NCBI GenBank assembly: GCA_914767715.1
Contig: OU612074.1
Location: forward strand, 14,618,062 to 14,682,061
DNA length: 64,000 nt
Direction of reading: 5' to 3'
Source of the DNA: Membranipora membranacea
Taxonomy: Eukaryota > Bryozoa > Gymnolaemata > Cheilostomatida > Membraniporidae
Both the position numbers and the translations under genes were made by a program. Shown here piece after piece: positions 61,301 to 64,000 of this stretch; within the stretch, counting starts at the first letter, position 1; each line of letters begins with the position of its first letter. Below the pieces are notes generated by a model. That model was not told where the DNA came from and searched no databases. It worked only from the letters and a program-made list of their open reading frames with translations.

Positions 61301-64000
61301 GCCACACAAATTATTTACGCAACAATGATATCATATTTTTGCAATTTGTTTCGTACACTATGTGGGGATGGCGAGAACTACGGAGTTAGAGGAGCGCTTG
61401 CATATGACTTTGAAACTTAATTATCCAGGAATCACGGGTCATATTGGGGAGGGGGGGGAAGCATTCTTGATCAGTATTGTTCTAGCTGCTAGTAACCCCG
61501 AGTGTATCTGTCTTCTCTCCTTACAAGAATCTCACCTCGAAATCGCATCTTATCGGCAGACCTTCAACAGCATCCTGGGGTTCAGACGCTGCTCCTGACA
61601 GCCTCTCGATATTAATGTTATCTATAGCTATGTCTCCGAAAGCATTAATACCCCTCCATCCGTCAATCAGTACCTGGTAAATATAACAGATGCATTCATC
61701 AGCCAAACTAACCATAACATGAGCAGAGCACAACAAGAAACTGAGTAATCGGATTAGATCATTCACATTGGGCAATAGGACCAAAGCTACAGAAGATAGG
61801 TAAGCTGTGGCTACACACGCTGTATTATCCATAGGATTTGGACACTCTTAGTGCGGTCAGTGACATAGTAGCCCTATAGCAAGGTGAGATCTACCAGATA
61901 CCAAACCTTTATTGTTTGCCGCAAACTGACTCTGTTTGCCATAAGACGTATACAGTTAATGGGCAGATCTATTTACAAATTGGTTCTTATATTTTAAGAG
62001 ACAGCAAGATATCTGAAATTCATAATCACAACATGACGTCTGTCCACACTGTAACTGACAAGGCTTTCTCAGAGGGCAGAATAGACAATTATTGGATCTT
62101 CCATCACACTGCGTTCAGTCGGTGGTCCACTGCGCATTCATGGTGGACAAAACTGAATTCAGCTTGTCCTGATCGACAATACAGGTAACCAATCCACTTT
62201 TCCCTTATTCCAATCAAAACCTTCTTGGATTCAAACAAGAACCAGTGTACTCCTAAGAACAGCTAAGGACTTGCTAGACCGTCTCGGGTTCCCAATAGAG
62301 GCCAGAAACAAGTTCACACCTTTACAATGGATAGAATCATTGAGGGATCTGGTTTCCAGGATCAAATGACATGATTTAATCAGTTGGCTATTAACAATAA
62401 ACTACAATCACGACCCTAGAAAATCATTATAGCATACTATTGATTATTGCTAATAATAATATGGGGTTCTTAATTAATATTATTCTTATACTCATTTAAT
62501 TCTATAGGATTATGTAGTTGCTTGTGTTTGTGCAGTCTAATTATTTAACCATTTTGCTACCTGCTGCTATTGCTGAAGGGTATTTGTATAACTTGACTAG
62601 CAACTGGAATATCACAGTTAGCACCTAGCCTTGTCACACGGCTCTTTGGTTTGGGGAGTCCCCAAACCTAAACCGAAAAAGTAGCCGCGTGATAACGCTA
62701 GTTAGTTCCACTATGCCAGTAGCAGGTTGCTTTCTATATCAAGACAGGAAATGATTGCCATCGTTTCAATGTGTTTCAATGTAGAAACAATAGACAATGA
62801 ATGTACTATTGATTGATATTTTGTTATAAGATTCTGGAAAAAAGAGGTTTTGAATGATTTTTAAAGGGTAGTTTTGAAGTTGAGCTTGTTATGTAATTTG
62901 TAGCTCCCCTATTTTTTGTATAATGTCTATCATCTTAGCTGAACAAACAAGCTAAACAAGTCTTTAAATTAAAATTAATTGAGAGCTGCTACATGACTTT
63001 CAGATATGGATGAGACTTGCAGGATTGTCGCTCCCCAAGTTCATGACTCAAAGCGGAACTATAAATACTCTAATTGAATGTTTTGAGAAATATTTTGCCC
63101 AGTTAAAACTAAAATTAAAGTTAGGATTCTAAGCACAGTGACTCTTTAGCTTTGTTTACCTTGAAAGAGGAGACTTGGTTGACCTCAACCCTAGCCTCAG
63201 TCCAGTCACTAAATGTAGAGTTGTATCTATTGCTGTAGTACCACACAAGCTCAGCATACTGAGAGTTATCGTCCCGTGTGTAAATACTGAGGCCTCCCGG
63301 ACCGCCACCGGTCGCGTGGAAGTACAGCTGGATAGAGTATTTACCAGACTCTAGTGACGGTGTGTACAACCGCGCTCTGTCATTGGGCTTCTGCAAATTA
63401 ATATAAAACATTATTGTAGAATCTGAATCATTCATTTATGTAAAACCTCACATCCATTTATAGTCTCGATACCCTGTGATACCGTTGTGAGAAACCTTAA
63501 TGTTACTTGTTTTTTTTTTCCGGTATCAGTATGGATCTACTGACTTATACTAATGTGGCAGGAGCATTTGAGGCTGGATGCCCTTCCTGACACCACCGTG
63601 ACCCTCTGGAAGACACATGCCTTATCCATTGTACCACGGCCACTCCTGAATCATTCATTTTTGCAGCGGCTAATAAAATTGGTTCATATCCTGCAGTTTG
63701 GAATGATATTATCAACAAAGGGTTGTAGGCTGTTGACCAGAACTTACCTAAGCCAATAACAAAAGCAAAGAAGGAGTCAAATTTCCTAAAACAAGCACAT
63801 AGTGAAAATTATCTATCTAGAACAGCACAGTTATATGCAACATACCACTTTTACACAACGCACACCCACAATCCAAGCATTCATCGTCATTTTATCGACC
63901 TCTGTATTGACTTATATTAAGTTCAACCCACTAGGCCTACTCAGTACTCACTCTTGGATCGGATGCCTCAATGTAGTAGAAGAAGCCCTGAGCCGATCCA
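38111..64000 (-). CDS. MAM/CUB-domain single-pass transmembrane receptor, 5' end outside window
   Basis: Cell-surface adhesion or receptor-type protein; function unknown. Thirty visible exons on the minus strand: 64000-63952, 63390-63160, 61673-61536, 60451-60284, 59536-59429, 58533-58429, 56468-56369, 55877-55830, 55331-55239, 54671-54639, 54007-53861, 53088-53017, 52490-52324, 52032-51897, 51392-51168, 50278-50097, 49670-49475, 49021-48825, 48314-48074, 47505-47371, 46248-46076, 45704-45599, 45093-44971, 44362-44204, 43054-42713, 41889-41773, 41202-40276, 39764-39645, 39075-39019, 38247-38111 (stop TAG). That is 5,032 bases, about 1,676 aa, in frame throughout. Order: partial MAM (1-125), MAM (135-295), Thr-rich stalk (300-430), MAM (431-600), CUB (610-720), MAM (735-915), CUB (925-1030), TM (about 1066-1090), tail (1091-1676). 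No enzymatic domain was seen. Signal peptide and further repeats are expected beyond 64000. Confidence 0.88.
43189..43450. mobile_element. Fold-back MITE in receptor intron
   Basis: Arms of about 80 bases (GAGAGTTGTGG...CCAGTAGCTTTGAATGG and their inverse ending CCACAACTCTC) flank about 110 bases of unique centre. It lies between the TM exon and the first tail exon. Confidence 0.75.
43510..43712. mobile_element. Second fold-back element next to the first
   Basis: TGAGGCTGTAATCTCAG and CTGATCTTCAAAATCAGG are mirrored by CCTGATTTTGAAGATCAG and CTGAGATAAAAGCCTCA. It is imperfect, about 200 bases long and unrelated in sequence to the neighbour at 43189-43450. Confidence 0.65.
44204..44362 (-). 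other. Transmembrane-helix exon
   Basis: After VDETTVVDW comes a run of about 24 Leu/Ile/Val residues and then the basic stop-transfer RKRNALKNK. It is the only membrane helix seen in the receptor and fixes a type I orientation with the MAM/CUB domains outside. Confidence 0.9.
44971..46248 (-). other. Second CUB domain (three exons)
   Basis: Exons 46248-46076, 45704-45599 and 45093-44971. Features: GSIEFYPQT, DFSHVWDITTS, CCDVLTV, YTTSGNRLRIIFQ and GFNLRWYIVE, in CUB order. A Thr/Pro-rich juxtamembrane linker (VTTPVPTAPVTT) follows. The SPNYP signature of the first CUB is degenerate here. Confidence 0.78.
45288..45397. repeat. AT palindromic repeat (TATAATATATTATA)n
   Basis: About 110 bases of nearly pure A/T in repeated self-complementary TATAATATATTATAT units, in a receptor intron. 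A shorter relative lies at about 52505-52558. Confidence 0.9.
47371..49021 (-). other. MAM domain D with a dibasic RRKR site
   Basis: Exons 49021-48825, 48314-48074 and 47505-47371. MAM signatures: CSFNTDSEC, YLLMDSS, HKLQFAYHANG and FAIDDLSV. The middle exon has SGRRKRQTES at about visible residue 848, which fits the furin-type consensus RxKR. Confidence 0.82.
49475..50278 (-). other. First CUB domain (two exons)
   Basis: Exons 50278-50097 and 49670-49475. Typical CUB start with GTAGVVESPNYPQLYP and SHTWTITVPEG; the second half has SSGNEVTLTFSSDTDTNLQGWRVEW. A short Thr linker ends it. Confidence 0.87.
50400..50700 (-). repeat. Diverged direct repeat in receptor intron
   Basis: Two related stretches, about 50405-50515 and 50587-50697, share GGGCATGTG, AATACCAA, GATTAG and TTCTGACACT(C/T)GG in order, with a period of about 183 bases. 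Origin unknown. Confidence 0.55.
51168..52490 (-). other. MAM domain C (three exons)
   Basis: Exons 52490-52324, 52032-51897 and 51392-51168. Signatures: CNFDSSFCGLTQ, MWQRVGG, TSGTGSF, CHRIRFRHSISSGLG and NYAIDDISI followed by DCG. About 170 residues, the normal MAM length. Confidence 0.85.
53017..55877 (-). other. Thr-rich mucin-like stalk, five symmetric exons
   Basis: Exons 55877-55830 (48 bases), 55331-55239 (93), 54671-54639 (33), 54007-53861 (147) and 53088-53017 (72) encode almost only Thr, with Pro and Ser. All begin and end in phase 1, so any subset can be skipped without a frame change. Exon 55239-55331 is built of an 18-base repeat coding TTTTTP. Dense O-glycosylation is expected from composition. 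Confidence 0.85.
56538..56733. repeat. Perfect 98-bp tandem duplication in receptor intron
   Basis: The 98-base unit starting TGTGTGGGGACGTCAAGCGC is present twice head to tail, differing at only one or two bases. It lies just 5' (in gene direction) of exon 56468-56369. Confidence 0.92.
58329..58412. repeat. (AT)n microsatellite close to a splice donor
   Basis: TA repeats broken by two TGTAAGTA blocks. The right edge is within about 20 bases of the donor of exon 58533-58429, so length changes would alter intronic sequence next to the splice site. Confidence 0.9.
59220..59351. mobile_element. Fold-back MITE in receptor intron
   Basis: Left arm TTTAAGCGCTGAAACTGTAT...CATTTCATCATCAACC is mirrored by GGTTGATCATGAAATG...CACAGCTTGAGTGCCTAAA. 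Total about 132 bases with arms of about 60. It ends about 80 bases from exon 59536-59429. Confidence 0.75.
59713..59804 (+). repeat. tRNA-like element (Leu/Ser-type head), probably SINE or tRNA relic
   Basis: It begins GGCGGCGTGGCTGAGTGGTTAATGCGC (A-box-like, split here as GGCGGCG and TGGCTGAGTGG). A possible anticodon arm has loop TTCAAAG (anticodon CAA), followed by a perfect T arm CCGGG-CTTGAGT-CCCGG. The 3' side does not pair with the 5' GGCGGCG as an acceptor stem, so a working tRNA is unlikely. Confidence 0.55.
60109..60184 (-). pseudogene. Partial duplicate of the end of receptor exon 60284-60451
   Basis: About 75 bases match the last part of that exon (ACTACTGGTACT...GTGGGTACTGGCTTCTCAT...CTACCTAAG) and the adjoining donor. 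No acceptor gives an open frame, so it is read as a relic. Its donor (GTAAGT) is stronger than that of the real exon (GTTAGT). Confidence 0.75.
61674..63159. other. Large receptor intron with a coding-like stretch of unknown origin
   Basis: A plus-strand frame open from about 62155 to the TGA at 62367-62369 reads ...RTAKDLLDRLGFPIEARNK and LQWIESLRDLVSRIK. It has no Met start and no family was recognised. It may be a worn mobile-element ORF fragment or chance. Nothing else was recognised in this intron. Confidence 0.35.
63160..64000 (-). other. Partial MAM domain A exons
   Basis: Exons 64000-63952 (open at the edge; GFFYYIEASDP) and 63390-63160 (KYSIQLYFHATGGG, LSIYTRDD, FSDWTEARVEV), continued by VLIDGWRGINAFGDIAIDNI in exon 61673-61536. 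The N-terminal part of this MAM domain is outside the window. Confidence 0.85.
63555..63652 (-). repeat. tRNA-Arg-like SINE
   Basis: On the minus strand it starts GTGGCCGTGGTACAATGGATAAGG..., resembling the 5' half of tRNA-Arg, followed by GTCAGGAAGGGCATCCAGCC, a motif I recall from SINE/LINE tails of invertebrates. It lies in the first visible receptor intron. Confidence 0.5.

Larger units (their letters stand above)
56369..61673 (-). other. MAM domain B (five exons)
   Basis: Starts at IRCDFE in exon 61673-61536, continues SNFCGL, FDWQRQSFD, GTGPNTDHT and YWLLMDSS in 60451-60284, CGCFYLDFYYYAFG in 59536-59429, TTWKHMRRTFY in 58533-58429 and GDIALDDIEIEDCGC in 56468-56369. This is a complete canonical MAM domain. 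Confidence 0.87.

Overview
This is eukaryotic, animal DNA: AT-rich, with multi-exon genes, GT-AG introns of about 150 to 2,000 bases and many small fold-back and SINE-like repeats. The protein families (a GABA-B type family C receptor, TRIM RING/B-box/coiled-coil/propeller proteins, and a MAM/CUB/Thr-rich transmembrane receptor) are metazoan. The GABA-B1-like protein is clearly recognisable but diverged, which suggests an invertebrate, perhaps a non-bilaterian such as a sponge, placozoan or cnidarian. The exact taxon cannot be read from the sequence.

Layout. (1) 1-11922, plus strand: the 3' three quarters of a GABA-B receptor subunit 1-like gene (most of the second lobe of the ligand domain, 7TM domain, C-terminal coiled coil); its 5' end lies outside the window. 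(2) 12779-38345, minus strand: three tandem copies (A, B, C) of a unit of about 8.3-8.75 kb, each carrying one eight-exon TRIM gene. B and C are nearly identical; A is older. A is intact (648 aa predicted), B is intact (668 aa), and C has a nonsense codon inside the propeller. Unit A also carries an orphan copy of the last exon of the next gene, which shows that the duplicated unit once reached into that gene. (3) 38111-64000, minus strand: a large receptor gene, 30 visible exons and about 1,676 codons, open at the right edge. Order: partial MAM, MAM, Thr-rich stalk, MAM, CUB, MAM, CUB, transmembrane helix, and a cytoplasmic tail of about 590 aa ending in a PPxY motif.

The GABA-B-like gene and the TRIM array are tail to tail. 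The TRIM genes and the receptor run in the same direction. The receptor tail (PPSY, Lys-rich patch, IKEE) looks built for ubiquitin-ligase or nuclear partners, and the neighbours are RING E3-type genes, but any functional link is inference from position only.

Most of the rest is repeats: MITE-like fold-backs (one with an 8-bp target duplication and an empty site in both paralogous units), tRNA-derived SINE-like pieces, a minisatellite that multiplies a 5' splice site, and simple repeats that account for length differences between the TRIM units. Exon boundaries were derived by hand from reading-frame continuity, GT/AG sites and family similarity; no transcript or database evidence was available.
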